Shown here: positions 41,860 to 51,164 of the stretch, in pieces
Layout: each line of letters opens with the position of its first letter
Numbering within the stretch: the first letter of the stretch is position 1
Made by a program: the position numbers and the translations under genes
Notes under the pieces: generated by a model
Seen by the model: only the letters and a program-made list of their open reading frames with translations
The model's database searches: none
Told to the model about the DNA's origin: nothing
Source of the DNA: Croceivirga sp.
GTDB lineage: Bacteria; Bacteroidota; Bacteroidia; Flavobacteriales; Flavobacteriaceae
DNA length: 64,000 bases
Reading direction: 5' to 3'
NCBI GenBank assembly: GCA_028284935.1
Contig: JANQQQ010000004.1
Span: 1 to 64,000, forward strand

Positions 41860-43065
41860 ATGAGCATATCAAAAAAAGTACCTATTGTCATTCTCAATGG
41901 ATTCCTCGGATCGGGAAAAACAACACTTTTTAGAAACCTTCTTGCGCAGGCAAATAAGAAGAACATACGGGTAGGTGCCATTGTAAATGACATGAGCGAG
42001 CTGGATGTAGATGGTGAATTGTTGGGTATAACCGATATCGTTGAGGAAGATAACAGTATCTTGGAATCCATTCACTCCTGTGTTCTGAGCAGCAAAAAGG
42101 GCATACAAGAACTTGATAGGTCACTGAAAAGATTGCTGTCCAATCAACGTCCAGAATTAATCGTCATTGAAACTTCTGGAAGTGGCCATCCTATGCCCCT
42201 CGTCAACTATTTCAAAGATAACACGGCGGTCCGGCTTACGGGAGTCTTTGTACTTGTCGATAGCTTGATGTTGGCCCACGATTACAATTATGGTGAACTT
42301 TTGGTACCAAAAATGCAAAACAACCTGGCACGGAACAGCAGGGATACGGTAAACTTATTGGTAGAACAGATACTGTTTTGCAGCCATCTTCTCTTTACTA
42401 AAGCAGACCGCATCAACAAAGAGAAACTGCCGCATATGGCATCCTTTATTCAAAGTATCAACCCCTTTGTATCAACGCATTCCGTACACTTTGGGAAACT
42501 GGATATTGACTCCTTATTTGAACTTCAAGAATACGATTACCACAGGGTAGCCCAATTAATTGAGGAGTTACAACCGGTATTGGCAGCTGAAGAACAGCAC
42601 GAGAGACCCTATGATTTGGCAACTAGGGTCATCAAAGATGACCGACCATTTCACCCCCAGCGCCTTTGGGAGGTCTGCCATCAATACTTGGATAAGCGAA
42701 TTTATCGTAGCAAAGGGTTCTTTTGGCTGGCCAGCCGGGACAAATATTCCCTATTGTGGAATCAGGCTGCAGGCAGCATTAGTCTGGAAATCATTGGATC
42801 CTGGCAGTCAGGTATCGTAGAAGATAGGAATCACGGTCTTACAGAAATGGAAATACAACTTTTGGAAGAAAGACTTTCAAAAGAATCGGGTCGCTTTGGA
42901 GATCGTCATTGCGACCTTACCGTAATCGGTGATAAAACCCAAGTGGACCCATTTACAAATGCGTTAAGATCCTGTTTTCTAACAGAGGAAGAAATAGCAC
43001 TCTGGAAAAATGGTCATCCGTTTGATGACCCTTGGCCTAAAAATTTAGTGAAAATGGTGAATTGA
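41860..43065 (+). CDS. COG0523-family G3E GTPase (CobW/ZigA-like), atypical
   Basis: This 401-residue protein starts at ATG 41860. P-loop GFLGSGKTT, VNDMSELDVDGE, VIETSGSGHP and LLFTKADRI place it in the G3E GTPase subfamily that includes zinc/cobalt metallochaperones. The C-terminal CobW domain is present (FFWLASR, LTVIGD..). The family's CxCC metal-binding motif after switch I is replaced by SIHSCVLSS, leaving one Cys, so metal transfer by that site is doubtful. Confidence 0.85.
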   Translation: MSISKKVPIVILNGFLGSGKTTLFRNLLAQANKKNIRVGAIVNDMSELDVDGELLGITDIVEEDNSILESIHSCVLSSKKGIQELDRSLKRLLSNQRPELIVIETSGSGHPMPLVNYFKDNTAVRLTGVFVLVDSLMLAHDYNYGELLVPKMQNNLARNSRDTVNLLVEQILFCSHLLFTKADRINKEKLPHMASFIQSINPFVSTHSVHFGKLDIDSLFELQEYDYHRVAQLIEELQPVLAAEEQHERPYDLATRVIKDDRPFHPQRLWEVCHQYLDKRIYRSKGFFWLASRDKYSLLWNQAAGSISLEIIGSWQSGIVEDRNHGLTEMEIQLLEERLSKESGRFGDRHCDLTVIGDKTQVDPFTNALRSCFLTEEEIALWKNGHPFDDPWPKNLVKMVN

Positions 43066-43285
43066 ACCCTTAAATGGCAACTGATTGGGATTTATAGTTG
43101 CCTTTATCGCTTGAAGATGGTATGCTATTGCTTTCTTGTTACCTTTAAACTTTATGCCCAAGTCTGCTGGAAGTAAATCAGGCAATCCCAAGCATTACCT
43201 TTTGCAAAAAAGGAACTGTGAAGAATCAAAGCAGTGGTTCTTGAAAATTAGGCTTAATTAATGAAAAAATAGATACTCATCCCAT

Positions 43286-43657
43286 ATGAAGGTAACACCG
43301 GAAAAAAATGAACAAATTGCAAAAATGACCTTCTCATCCATTTATCCCCATTACGTGAATAAAGTGGAGAAGAAAGGGAGAACCATACAGGAACTGCACC
43401 AAGTGATTGAGTGGTTGACCGGATTTGATGAAGATAGTTTGCAAAAGCTTATCGAAGAACAGGTTACTTTTGAAACGTTTTTTCAAAAGGCGGAATTACA
43501 TCCCAATGCACATCTTATCAAAGGAGTGATCTGTGGTTACCGAATTGAAGAAATAGAAGACGAATTTGAGTTGTATAGAAAATGTAGGTATTTGGATAAG
43601 TTAGTTGATGAGTTGGCCAAGGGTCGAAAAATGGAAAAAATTCTACGAAAGGAATAA
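43286..43657 (+). CDS. DUF2200-like protein
   Basis: This 123-residue protein follows the DUF2200 pattern: the N-terminal IAKMTFSSIYPHYVNKVEKKGRT, then VIEWLTGFD, FFQKAELHPNAHLIKGVICGYRIEEIED and LVDELAKGRKMEKILR. The family is widespread, with unknown function. It is 221 nt after the GTPase, and the following GNAT gene starts 9 nt after its stop, so the two are likely co-transcribed. Confidence 0.85.
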   Translation: MKVTPEKNEQIAKMTFSSIYPHYVNKVEKKGRTIQELHQVIEWLTGFDEDSLQKLIEEQVTFETFFQKAELHPNAHLIKGVICGYRIEEIEDEFELYRKCRYLDKLVDELAKGRKMEKILRKE

Positions 43658-43666
43658 GCAGTAGCC

Positions 43667-44209
43667 ATGCAGCCTTTCATCAGTTTTGAGACGGAACGTC
43701 TTCTTATACGCCCAACAACCGTTGAGGATGCCCCATTTATCCTAAGATTGATGAACACTCCAAAGTGGCTGAAGTTCATTGGTGATCGAAATATAAAAAC
43801 CCTGGAAAACGCCCAAACCTATATTGTCGCCAAAATGATCCCACAATTACAACAATTGGGATATTCCAATTATACAATGGTTAGAAAAGCAGACACGAAA
43901 AAAATAGGAAGTTGTGGATTGTACGATCGGGAAGGGCTGGATGGAATTGATCTGGGGTTTGCTCTTTTACCAGAATATGAAGGTCAAGGTTATGCTTTTG
44001 AAGCCTCAGATCGGCTGGCGCGAGCCGCTATCCAAGAGTTTGGTCTAACTCGTTTAACCGCAATAACCACAAAAAACAATAAGGGTTCCCAACACCTCTT
44101 AAAGAAGCTCCAATTTAAATTGGCAGATACTGTCATCTTGCCCAATGATACGGAAGAGTTACTTCTTTTTTGTTTAAAAAAGACCCCTAATTCAGGCGGC
44201 ATGGAGTGA
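43667..44209 (+). CDS. GNAT N-acetyltransferase (RimJ/RimL-like)
   Basis: This 180-residue protein has FETERLLIRPTTVEDAPFILRLMNTP at the N-terminus, GLDGIDLGFALLPEYEGQGYAFEAS as acetyl-CoA motif A (about 85-110), and NKGSQHLLKKLQFKL as motif B. This is the usual form of ribosomal-protein or small-molecule acetyltransferases. It is adjacent to the DUF2200-like gene. It lies outside the cassette array and has no attC-like site. Confidence 0.85.
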   Translation: MQPFISFETERLLIRPTTVEDAPFILRLMNTPKWLKFIGDRNIKTLENAQTYIVAKMIPQLQQLGYSNYTMVRKADTKKIGSCGLYDREGLDGIDLGFALLPEYEGQGYAFEASDRLARAAIQEFGLTRLTAITTKNNKGSQHLLKKLQFKLADTVILPNDTEELLLFCLKKTPNSGGME

Positions 44210-44235
44210 TGGAACTTTCTGATGCGGGTCCCCCT

Positions 44236-44271
44236 AAAAACAAAACCCACCCTTAAAGGTTTAAGGATGGG
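44236..44271 (-). terminator. Rho-independent terminator of dnaJ
   Basis: On the - strand a 12-bp stem CCCATCCTTAAA / TTTAAGGGTGGG (one mismatch) is followed by TTTTGTTTTT. It lies about 100 nt past the dnaJ stop. Confidence 0.75.
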
Positions 44272-44372
44272 AAAAAAATTGCTATGAAAAAGAAAATTAG
44301 ATACTGGTCAACAGTATCAATGTCAAATATACGTTTTTTCGTTAAACAAAACGGATTTTATCGATAGTATTC

Positions 44373-45485
44373 CTATGAGAACATATCTTTAACCTTTTCA
44401 AAGAAGGATTTATCCGATTTTTCCGGTCTGGGGACAAAATTCTCATCGTTTTGCATACGCTCAAAAAATTCACGTTGCTCCCTTGTCAACTCCTTTGGAG
44501 TCCAAACGTTTACGTGGACCAAAAGGTCGCCACTGCCGTAGCCATTCAAACTTTGGATACCTTTACCTCGTAATCTCAAGATTTTTCCCGATTGTATTCC
44601 CGGTTCCAGTTTTATTCGCACCTTACCCCCCACGGTGTCAATTTCCTTGGAGCTGCCTAAAACCGCTTCAGAGATACTGATGTATAAATCATAATGAAGG
44701 TTATCCCCTTCCCGTTTTAGCGTTGAATGTTCTTCAGTTTCTATGGCCACCAATAAATCCCCCGGAATACCATTTCCTGGAGCCCCATTGCCTTTTCCAG
44801 ACACCTTTAGTTGCATACCATCTTCCACACCGGGTGGAATTTTGATGGAAACGGTTTCTTCAACTGTTTTGAGACCATGGGTATCGGCACCACTGGGTCG
44901 ATGGTCGATTACCTGACCCGTACCACCACAAGTACTACAGGTAGTGGAAGTTTGCATACGTCCCAAAATGGTATTGGCAATCTTGGTTACTTGACCACTT
45001 CCCCCACAGGTAGGACAGGTTTTATAGGTTACGCCATCTGCCTGAAGTTTGCGTTTCACCTTGACTTTTTTCTCAACGCCATTGGCCACTTCTTCCAAGG
45101 TGAGTTTCACACGAATCCTTAGATTACTACCCTTAACCCGACGTTGGCCTCCACCGAAGCCCCCAAAACCGCTAAAGCCACCACCGAAGGCACTACCAAA
45201 GATATCCCCAAATTGACTGAAGATATCTTCCATATTCATTCCTCCACCGCCAAAGCCACCGCCCTCAAAGGCAGCATGCCCAAACTGGTCGTATTTGGCT
45301 TTCTTGTCAGGGTCACTCAAAACCTCGTACGCTTCAGCCGCTTTCTTAAACATTTCTTCGGCTTTGGCATCCCCAGGGTTTTTATCGGGGTGGTATTCCA
45401 GCGCTTTTTTGCGATAGGCTTTTTTGATTTCCGCCGCGGAAGCTCCCTTGGATACCCCTAATATGTCATAATAGTCTTCTTTCAT
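44373..45485 (-). CDS. dnaJ: Chaperone DnaJ (Hsp40)
   Basis: This 370-residue protein has a J domain with HPD (YHPDKNPGD, about 32), a Gly/Phe-rich region (about 73-110), and a zinc region with only two CxxCxGxG motifs (CPTCGGSG and CSTCGGTG). The C-terminal substrate-binding domains follow. E. coli DnaJ has four such motifs; two is usual in Flavobacteriaceae as I know them. It stimulates DnaK ATPase in protein folding. It is the second gene of a grpE-dnaJ operon, 6 nt after grpE. Confidence 0.95.
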   Translation of the reverse strand: MKEDYYDILGVSKGASAAEIKKAYRKKALEYHPDKNPGDAKAEEMFKKAAEAYEVLSDPDKKAKYDQFGHAAFEGGGFGGGGMNMEDIFSQFGDIFGSAFGGGFSGFGGFGGGQRRVKGSNLRIRVKLTLEEVANGVEKKVKVKRKLQADGVTYKTCPTCGGSGQVTKIANTILGRMQTSTTCSTCGGTGQVIDHRPSGADTHGLKTVEETVSIKIPPGVEDGMQLKVSGKGNGAPGNGIPGDLLVAIETEEHSTLKREGDNLHYDLYISISEAVLGSSKEIDTVGGKVRIKLEPGIQSGKILRLRGKGIQSLNGYGSGDLLVHVNVWTPKELTREQREFFERMQNDENFVPRPEKSDKSFFEKVKDMFS

Positions 45486-45491
45486 AATGCC

Positions 45492-46061
45492 TTAATTCCC
45501 AACTACTACCTTGGGGTGTCTTATAATACGGTCACCCAGTTTAAAGCCTTTTTCAATGACATCAATTACTTTTCCCTTTAACTTTTTGTTGGGGGCAGGT
45601 ATTTGGGTAACGGCGTCGTGGATTTCTGCATCGAAAGTATCTCCTTCACCCACTTCAATTTCTTCAAGACCTTTTGTTTTTAATGTTTCACGGAATTTGG
45701 TATTGATAAGCTCAACACCCTTCAACAATTCCTTTTCCTCCGTTTTTGCTATTTCCTTTAGAGCGCGATCAAAATCGTCCATAACAGGTAATAGGGATAC
45801 CATAACCTCCTGTCCAGCGGTTTTAAAAAGATCCATTCGTTCTTTTGACGTACGCTTTTTAAAGTTCTCGAACTCCGCGAACAACCGCAAAAATTTATCC
45901 TTTTCCTTGGCCAGTTCTTCCTTTAATTGCTCTTCTTCCGAAAGCGGTTCCTTATCCTCCATTTCATTGCTCACCTCTTCCCCGTTAAGCTCGGTCGCAT
46001 CCACGGATTGTTGTTCCCCATGGGTTTCCTCCATTTCCTGAACCTTACTTTTTTTGCTCAT
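45492..46061 (-). CDS. grpE: Nucleotide exchange factor GrpE
   Basis: This 189-residue protein has a long acidic N-terminal region, a coiled-coil helix (EEQLKEELAKEKDKFLRLFAEFENFKKRTSKER) and the C-terminal beta domain GDTFDAEIHDAVTQ..KGKVIDVIEKGFKLGDRIIRHPKVVV. GrpE releases ADP from DnaK. It is the first gene of the operon with dnaJ. Confidence 0.95.
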   Translation of the reverse strand: MSKKSKVQEMEETHGEQQSVDATELNGEEVSNEMEDKEPLSEEEQLKEELAKEKDKFLRLFAEFENFKKRTSKERMDLFKTAGQEVMVSLLPVMDDFDRALKEIAKTEEKELLKGVELINTKFRETLKTKGLEEIEVGEGDTFDAEIHDAVTQIPAPNKKLKGKVIDVIEKGFKLGDRIIRHPKVVVGN

Positions 46062-46151
46062 TATTCTCTATTCTTTTAAAGTTGCTTAAAAGGTGGCAAA
46101 AGTACTGCCATTCCCTAAATAAATGTCAAAATGTCATTGGATTCCATAAAA

Positions 46152-46173
46152 AAATCCGCCAAAAGGCGGATTA
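46152..46173 (-). terminator. Terminator of the TIGR01777 epimerase gene
   Basis: On the - strand AATCCGCC-TTTT-GGCGGATT is followed by a T-run (TTTTTTAT). It lies about 25 nt past the epimerase stop and upstream of grpE. Confidence 0.85.
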
Positions 46174-46197
46174 TGATTTATCAACGTACACCAGCGG

Positions 46198-47160
46198 TCA
46201 ACTATAATTCTGTTCGTAAGTAGGTTCCATGGTTTTCTCCTCGCAAGCGGCTCCATCGTAAAAACTCTCAAGCGCCTTGCATATGTTCTTGTAATTGAAC
46301 GTAAAACCCTTTTTTTCGATGCGTTTACTGCTCACCCGTTGACTAGCAAATAACAGGTAGGCCATTTCACCCAAGAGAAGCTCCATCATAACCTTGGGTA
46401 CATTGGGCAGAAATAAAGGTTTTTTTAACACCTTGGCCAATTCTTTGGTCAATTTTGCATTGGTCACTGGGTTGGGCGCTACTCCGTTAAAAGTCCCTTC
46501 CAAGCCCTTTTCAAGGACAAAAAGGAACATACGGGCCAAATCGTTGATATGAATCCAAGATTGCCATTGTTGTCCACTGCCAAAAGCAGCCCCTACATAA
46601 TTATTTATGGGCTGAACCATTTTTGGCAATGCACCACCTTGGTCGGAAAGCACCAAACCGATCCTGATTTTGGAGACTTTAAAATCAAATGTTTTGAACG
46701 AATCAATTTCTTTCTCCCATGCTTGAACGACCTCACCTAAAAAGCTATCATCAACCGCGGTTTCACCTTCTTCATAAAATGTGGTCAACGAATTGGGGTA
46801 AATTCCAATGGCAGAAGCTGAAATAAAGGCTCCTACTGAATGGTCTTTGGCATTCTCAAGTCCTTTTCTTAGGGTTTTCAAGCTATCCAATCGGCTGTTT
46901 AAAACTTCCTTTTTATAGGATACTGTCCATTTTTTGGAAATGGTAGCTCCAGCAAGATTAACAATCGCAGTAACCCCCTCCAAGGACTTTTCGTCAATTT
47001 GATTTAAAGAGGGATCCCAGTAGAAGCCATGATACCCTTCTTCAGAAACAATTTTATCCCTGTTGGTGGTCAAGTAATGAACCGGTACACCATATTGTTT
47101 TAGCTCCCTCACCAAAGCTTGCCCCACTAGCCCAGTGGCACCAGTTATCAATACCTTCAT
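46198..47160 (-). CDS. TIGR01777 family NAD(P)-dependent epimerase
   Basis: This 320-residue protein begins with the Rossmann motif MKVLITGATGLVGQAL. IVNLAGATISKKWT, SASAIGIYP and RIGLVLSDQGGALPKM are hallmarks of the YfcH/TIGR01777 subgroup of extended SDR enzymes. The C-terminal extension MMELLLGEMAYLLFASQRV is also typical. Its biological substrate is not established. It is a single gene with its own terminator. Confidence 0.9.
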   Translation of the reverse strand: MKVLITGATGLVGQALVRELKQYGVPVHYLTTNRDKIVSEEGYHGFYWDPSLNQIDEKSLEGVTAIVNLAGATISKKWTVSYKKEVLNSRLDSLKTLRKGLENAKDHSVGAFISASAIGIYPNSLTTFYEEGETAVDDSFLGEVVQAWEKEIDSFKTFDFKVSKIRIGLVLSDQGGALPKMVQPINNYVGAAFGSGQQWQSWIHINDLARMFLFVLEKGLEGTFNGVAPNPVTNAKLTKELAKVLKKPLFLPNVPKVMMELLLGEMAYLLFASQRVSSKRIEKKGFTFNYKNICKALESFYDGAACEEKTMEPTYEQNYS

Positions 47161-47283
47161 GCTACATCATTTTTACAAATGTAAAGGTTTGAACTGTCTG
47201 GTTTCCAAGTATTAAAACCGATTTAACAGTCTTGTTCAACTTTTAACGTTGTATTGGGGTCACGTAAATTACACCTCACCTTT

Positions 47284-47946
47284 TTAGCCTTTAAGGGCGC
47301 GGAGCATTTCCCGTTTCCCAGGGGGGCCTGGCAATCGTTCCACAGTAAAGCCAACTTCCTGAAGATTCCGGCGGACACTTCCTTTTGCGGAATACGTGAC
47401 CAAAACACCTTTGCGTTTTAAAGCTTTGTACATTTTTCGGAATAATCCTACCGTCCATAGTTCCGGTTGCACCCTTGGCCCAAATGCATCAAAATATATG
47501 AGATGGAACCTGTCCACATCCTCCATCTCAAAAAAGTCTCTTTTACGTTTTTGTATTGTAAAGGATGAACTTACAACGTATTCTTCCTCCCAAGGACATA
47601 TATGAATTCTATGAAAAATGGATTCAAGTTGGGGTTCACCCAGTTCAAGGACATAATTCAATTGCACCAGTTCTTTTTGAGATACCGGAAAGGCTTCAAA
47701 ACCTGTGTAATCAATCAACAGCCCTCTTTTTGCTGCTTCCCAATAGGTGATTAGGGCATTCAAACCCGTACCAAATCCCATTTCCAAAATGGAGATATTG
47801 GTCTGCTCCAAGGCAAATAGGCCCTGCTTTAAAAATACATGATAGGCCTCTTGAATGGCCCCATGCTTGGAATGGTATTGCTCGTTCCACCCCTCCAATT
47901 GAATGGTCGTGGAACCATCGGAAGTATTGATGATCTTACGTTTCAC
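47284..47946 (-). CDS. mnmD: MnmD-type tRNA methyltransferase (MnmC-like, DUF752)
   Basis: This 220-residue protein has a SAM-binding motif ILEMGFGTGLNALITYW (about 55-70) and the DUF752 segment HLIYFDAFGPRVQPELWTVGLFRKMYKALKRKGVLVTYSAKGSVRRNLQEVGF. It matches the methyltransferase half of MnmC without the oxidase domain, which completes the 5-methylaminomethyl-(2-thio)uridine modification at tRNA position 34. It follows the DUF4920 gene by 1 nt. Confidence 0.88.
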   Translation of the reverse strand: MKRKIINTSDGSTTIQLEGWNEQYHSKHGAIQEAYHVFLKQGLFALEQTNISILEMGFGTGLNALITYWEAAKRGLLIDYTGFEAFPVSQKELVQLNYVLELGEPQLESIFHRIHICPWEEEYVVSSSFTIQKRKRDFFEMEDVDRFHLIYFDAFGPRVQPELWTVGLFRKMYKALKRKGVLVTYSAKGSVRRNLQEVGFTVERLPGPPGKREMLRALKG

Positions 47947-47947
47947 C

Positions 47948-48436
47948 TCAATTGGAAATGCGGACCCCGTCCGCCTCGAAGCGCAATGTTTTCTTAGGCT
48001 CGGTGATTTTTGCCACTTCTTCCTTTGTAGCGCCTTTGTCCATAGCGTAGTGCCGTTGGTCTTCCACGGACATTTCCTCTATAAAGGCCTGCCCGTTCAT
48101 GACCACCTCTTTTCCGGCGGAATCAGTAGGTACAAAAAAACCGTAATCCTTGAATCGTACAAACACCTCGTTTTCATCAGTCAGATGTACTTTCATCCAA
48201 CAGCCTTTGGCTTGGCACACCTCTGAGATGGTACCTTTAATCTGGGTGCTTACCGTTTCCGCAATTTCCAAATTTTGAAAAACATTGGAAGTTTTATTGA
48301 TATCTTTTTTCAAGGTAAAGGATTCCCCGTGTAGTGAGGATTGTGCAATACTACCTTGAACGTTGGCAAGCACTAAAAACACAAGAAAAGTGTTAAAAAA
48401 AGTGCTTTTGTGTAAAAAATGAGAGCTCTTTAACAT
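47948..48436 (-). CDS. DUF4920 domain protein, secreted
   Basis: This 162-residue protein starts at the ATG at 48436; the track ORF extends upstream into ilvE on the other strand. It has a signal peptide ending near GSIAQ. The mature part has VCQAKGCWMKVHL with a CxxxxCW motif, VRFKDYGFFVP and a late EEVAKITEPKKTLRFEADGV, the DUF4920 pattern. Function is unknown. It is the first gene of a two-gene unit with mnmD and is divergent from ilvE. Confidence 0.85.
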   Translation of the reverse strand: MLKSSHFLHKSTFFNTFLVFLVLANVQGSIAQSSLHGESFTLKKDINKTSNVFQNLEIAETVSTQIKGTISEVCQAKGCWMKVHLTDENEVFVRFKDYGFFVPTDSAGKEVVMNGQAFIEEMSVEDQRHYAMDKGATKEEVAKITEPKKTLRFEADGVRISN

Positions 48437-48511
48437 TTGTGACAATTTAAACGGCCTTTCCCTTGAAAATGCAGGGGAAATAGCTAATTTTAACATTGCA
48501 AAAATACGCAG

Positions 48512-49579
48512 ATGGAGGTACAATCAAATCAAATTGTGGTAGAAAAGTCATCAACAACAAAAATCAATGAGGTCGATTTTAATAATCTTTCCTTTGGTAG
48601 TGTCTACACGGACCATATGTTGGTTGCCGATTACAGGAACGGATCATGGACTATTCCAAAAATAGTGCCCTACCAACCGCTCACCTTGGATCCTGCTTCC
48701 AAGATTTTTCATTATGGGCAATCCATTTTTGAGGGAATGAAGGCGTATAAAGATGCCAATGGTCATGTTTGGTTGTTTCGACCTAGGGACAACCACGCTC
48801 GAATGAATATATCTGCACAACGAATGACCATGCCACAGATACCCCAGGAATATTTTATAGAGGGACTAACAGCACTTCTTGAGCTGGAGAAGGATTGGAT
48901 ACCTACACAACTAGGAAGTTCTTTGTATGTTAGACCTTTTATGTTTGCTTCAGGTACTGGATTCCACGCTTCTCCCGCAGATGAATATAAATTCCTCATC
49001 GCCCTTGCTCCTTCAGGGGCCTATTTCTCAGGAAAGGTAAAGGTGCTCATTGAAGAGACCTATGCCCGCGCGGCTAATGGAGGTGTGGGCTATGCCAAGG
49101 CCGGTGGAAATTATGCTGCGCAGTTCTATCCTACGAAACTGGCCGCGGACAAAGGCTACCAGCAAGTGGTGTGGACCGATGACCACAACCATGAATACAT
49201 TGAAGAAGCGGGTGCCATGAACATTTTTGTTAGAATCAACGACACCCTTTTGACAGCACCTACCAGCGATCGTATATTGGATGGAATAACACGTAAAAGT
49301 ATTTTAGAACTGGCAGCCGATATGGGTGTTAAAACAGAGGTCCGAAAAATCAAAGTTTCTGAAGTGGTGGAAGCAGCCAAAAATGGAAATCTAAAGGAAA
49401 TGTTCGGGGCAGGTACCGCTGCCGTGGTGTCCCCAATATCGGGATTTGGATATCAAGGGGTGGATTATGATCTCCCAGAGTTGGAAAACAGCTATGCCCA
49501 AACGATAAAGACAAAAATTACAGATATCCAGTATAATCGTACCGAAGATAAATTTGGCTGGAGATACAAAGTGGTTTAA
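48512..49579 (+). CDS. ilvE: Branched-chain amino acid aminotransferase
   Basis: This 355-residue class IV PLP aminotransferase has HYGQSIFEGMKAYKDANGHVWLFRPRDNHARMN, the PLP lysine region GYAKAGGNYAAQFYPTKLAADKGYQQVVW, and EEAGAMNIFVRI. It belongs to the longer type of BCAT (about 350-360 residues). It performs the last step of Ile/Leu/Val synthesis and the first step of their breakdown. It is divergent from the DUF4920-mnmD unit. Confidence 0.93.
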   Translation: MEVQSNQIVVEKSSTTKINEVDFNNLSFGSVYTDHMLVADYRNGSWTIPKIVPYQPLTLDPASKIFHYGQSIFEGMKAYKDANGHVWLFRPRDNHARMNISAQRMTMPQIPQEYFIEGLTALLELEKDWIPTQLGSSLYVRPFMFASGTGFHASPADEYKFLIALAPSGAYFSGKVKVLIEETYARAANGGVGYAKAGGNYAAQFYPTKLAADKGYQQVVWTDDHNHEYIEEAGAMNIFVRINDTLLTAPTSDRILDGITRKSILELAADMGVKTEVRKIKVSEVVEAAKNGNLKEMFGAGTAAVVSPISGFGYQGVDYDLPELENSYAQTIKTKITDIQYNRTEDKFGWRYKVV

Positions 49580-49600
49580 GGTTTGTGCTTACCGCTTTAG

Positions 49601-49987
49601 TCATTTTTCCAAAATTGTAGCAATGTCCGGTTTAAAATAGTTGGGGCCTTTCATCACTTTTCCATCTTCCCGATAAATGGGTTTTCCATCGGCCCCCAAC
49701 TTGCTCATATTACTTCGTTGGATTTCTTCAAAAACCTCATCAATCTTGTATTGCATCCCGTGCTCTAGGATGGTACCGCAAAGAATGTACAACATATCCC
49801 CTAGGGCATCTGCTACTTCTTCAAGGTCACCTTCTTGAGAAGCTTCCAAATACTCCTCATTTTCTTCCCGCATAAGCTTATACCGCAGCAAGTTTTTGTT
49901 ATTTCCCAAATTAGCTTTTGGTTGATGGAGTACTCCAAGTCCAAAGGCCTCGTGAAACGCTTGGACCGCTTTGAGTTTATCTTTCAT
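49601..49987 (-). CDS. MazG-like nucleoside triphosphate pyrophosphohydrolase
   Basis: This 128-residue all-alpha protein has YKLMREENEEYLEASQEGDLEEVADALGDMLYILCGTI, an ExxE..ExxD metal-binding pattern of the MazG/HisE superfamily. The C-terminal LGADGKPIYREDGKVMKGPNYFKPDI is typical of a phage/bacterial branch. It would hydrolyse NTPs or nucleotide analogues to monophosphate. It is convergent with ilvE. Confidence 0.85.
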   Translation of the reverse strand: MKDKLKAVQAFHEAFGLGVLHQPKANLGNNKNLLRYKLMREENEEYLEASQEGDLEEVADALGDMLYILCGTILEHGMQYKIDEVFEEIQRSNMSKLGADGKPIYREDGKVMKGPNYFKPDIATILEK

Positions 49988-50034
49988 AAAATTGCATGAA
50001 TTGCATTAGTTTTGCTGAAAAATAAGAAAAAGAT

Positions 50035-50223
50035 ATGTTCTCTAAGGGTCAAGCCATTTTTGCCATTCTTTTTATAGTTGCCTTTATTGCCATAATGGTA
50101 ATTACTTATCGAAAGGACAAATCCCTTCATGAAAAGAATTACAAGGGTGTCAAATGGGTGTTATTGACTTTTATAGGTTTTGTAATTTTTCTATTTATCA
50201 TTAAATTTTTGCTTAAAAATTAA
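50035..50223 (+). CDS. Small two-helix membrane protein
   Basis: This 62-residue protein has two membrane helices (about 6-23 and 41-59) separated by a basic loop (RKDKSLHEKNYKG). It resembles small membrane proteins found next to crcB or cytochrome genes in Flavobacteriaceae. No function is known. It is the first of three small membrane-protein genes reading towards crcB. Confidence 0.7.
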   Translation: MFSKGQAIFAILFIVAFIAIMVITYRKDKSLHEKNYKGVKWVLLTFIGFVIFLFIIKFLLKN

Positions 50224-50333
50224 CAGCAATCTTAGATACACCACAAAAATCTAGTTTTTGACAACATTTGTTGTAAATCTCTCGAACGGAATAGGAAAAA
50301 ACGTACTTTTGTAATGTTAACCTAACTGTTACC

Positions 50334-50513
50334 ATGATTACTTTTTTTAGCATTTTATTTGTTTTGATGATCATAAACGGCGCCTTGCTCTTGTTCAGCG
50401 CTAATGGCACCATGGATGGATTCAAGAAAAAATTCAAGAAAATTTCAGACAATACCGTAATCAAACTTCCCCAAACTGAATTTTCCGACACTAAATACAA
50501 AAAAGCGGTTTAG
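50334..50513 (+). CDS. Small membrane protein, below the ORF-track length
   Basis: This gene is absent from the track. ATG 50334 to TAG 50513 encodes 59 residues: one membrane helix (ITFFSILFVLMIINGALLLF) followed by a basic amphipathic segment (DGFKKKFKKIS) and a short tail. It sits between two same-strand genes and ends 16 nt before crcB, which supports a real gene. The function is unknown. Confidence 0.6.
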   Translation: MITFFSILFVLMIINGALLLFSANGTMDGFKKKFKKISDNTVIKLPQTEFSDTKYKKAV

Positions 50514-50529
50514 TCCTTACCTTTAGGGC

Positions 50530-50901
50530 ATGAAACAAGTTTTTTTGGTGTTCGTGGGCGGTGGTGTTGGCAGTGCCCTGAGATTCCTCATTTCAAAAAA
50601 CTTCAATCCCCTTTTCAAAAACTTCTTTTTAGGGACCTATTTGTCCAACATTATTGGTTGTTTGATGATAGGTGTATTATTGGGACTATTTTCCAAAGGC
50701 AAGTTATTGACAGAAAACCAAATGATTTTATTGGTTGCTGGCTTTTGCGGAGGCTTCACTACTTTTTCCACATTTGCCTTTGAAAAATACTCATTATTAA
50801 AATCGGGAGAACTACTTTATTTTTCAATTTATATGCTTTCCAGTATTGTAGTTGGTGTTTTGGCCGTTGGAGCAGGTATCTGGCTTTCTCGGGTAGTTTA
50901 G
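50530..50901 (+). CDS. crcB: Fluoride channel CrcB (Fluc)
   Basis: This 123-residue protein has four helices with GGGVGSALRFLISK, GTYLSNIIGCLMIGVLLG and GFCGGFTTFSTFAFE, the signature pore motifs of Fluc channels. It forms dual-topology dimers that export fluoride. It is 16 nt after the small ORF at 50334. No fluoride riboswitch was identified upstream. Confidence 0.93.
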   Translation: MKQVFLVFVGGGVGSALRFLISKNFNPLFKNFFLGTYLSNIIGCLMIGVLLGLFSKGKLLTENQMILLVAGFCGGFTTFSTFAFEKYSLLKSGELLYFSIYMLSSIVVGVLAVGAGIWLSRVV

Positions 50902-51132
50902 AGATATATTCCTACTTATTTCACAGTATTATTACACAAAATGTAACAATTAGTGGTTAAATGTTAGATAATTCTCAGTTCTTCAGCCACATCTAGTTGT
51001 TTAAGTAATTCATATCCATAAAAAACTTTACAAAAAATTAACATACCCCTAATTTTTGGGGGGTCTTCTGTCAAACATGATAAAAATCAGTTTTTAATCC
51101 TAAAATTTTATAGGGTTGCTTTTTCATTCATA

Positions 51133-51140
51133 TATATTTG
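51133..51140 (+). promoter_or_regulatory. Bacteroidota-type -7 element upstream of the P-II gene
   Basis: TATATTTG fits the TAnnTTTG consensus and lies 25 nt before the P-II start. The nearest TTG (51116) is spaced only 14 nt away, shorter than usual, so only the -7 half is supported. Confidence 0.45.
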
Positions 51141-51164
51141 GCTCGTTAACTAACAAAATCAATT

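Noticed and set aside
44373-45485. DnaJ with missing zinc-finger repeats as a truncation
   Set aside because: Two CxxCxGxG motifs instead of four appear normal for DnaJ in this lineage, and the length and flanking domains are intact.
50901-51164. Fluoride or nitrogen riboswitch upstream of the P-II gene or crcB
   Set aside because: No conserved riboswitch core could be recognised by eye. Only a -7-like promoter element is supported.
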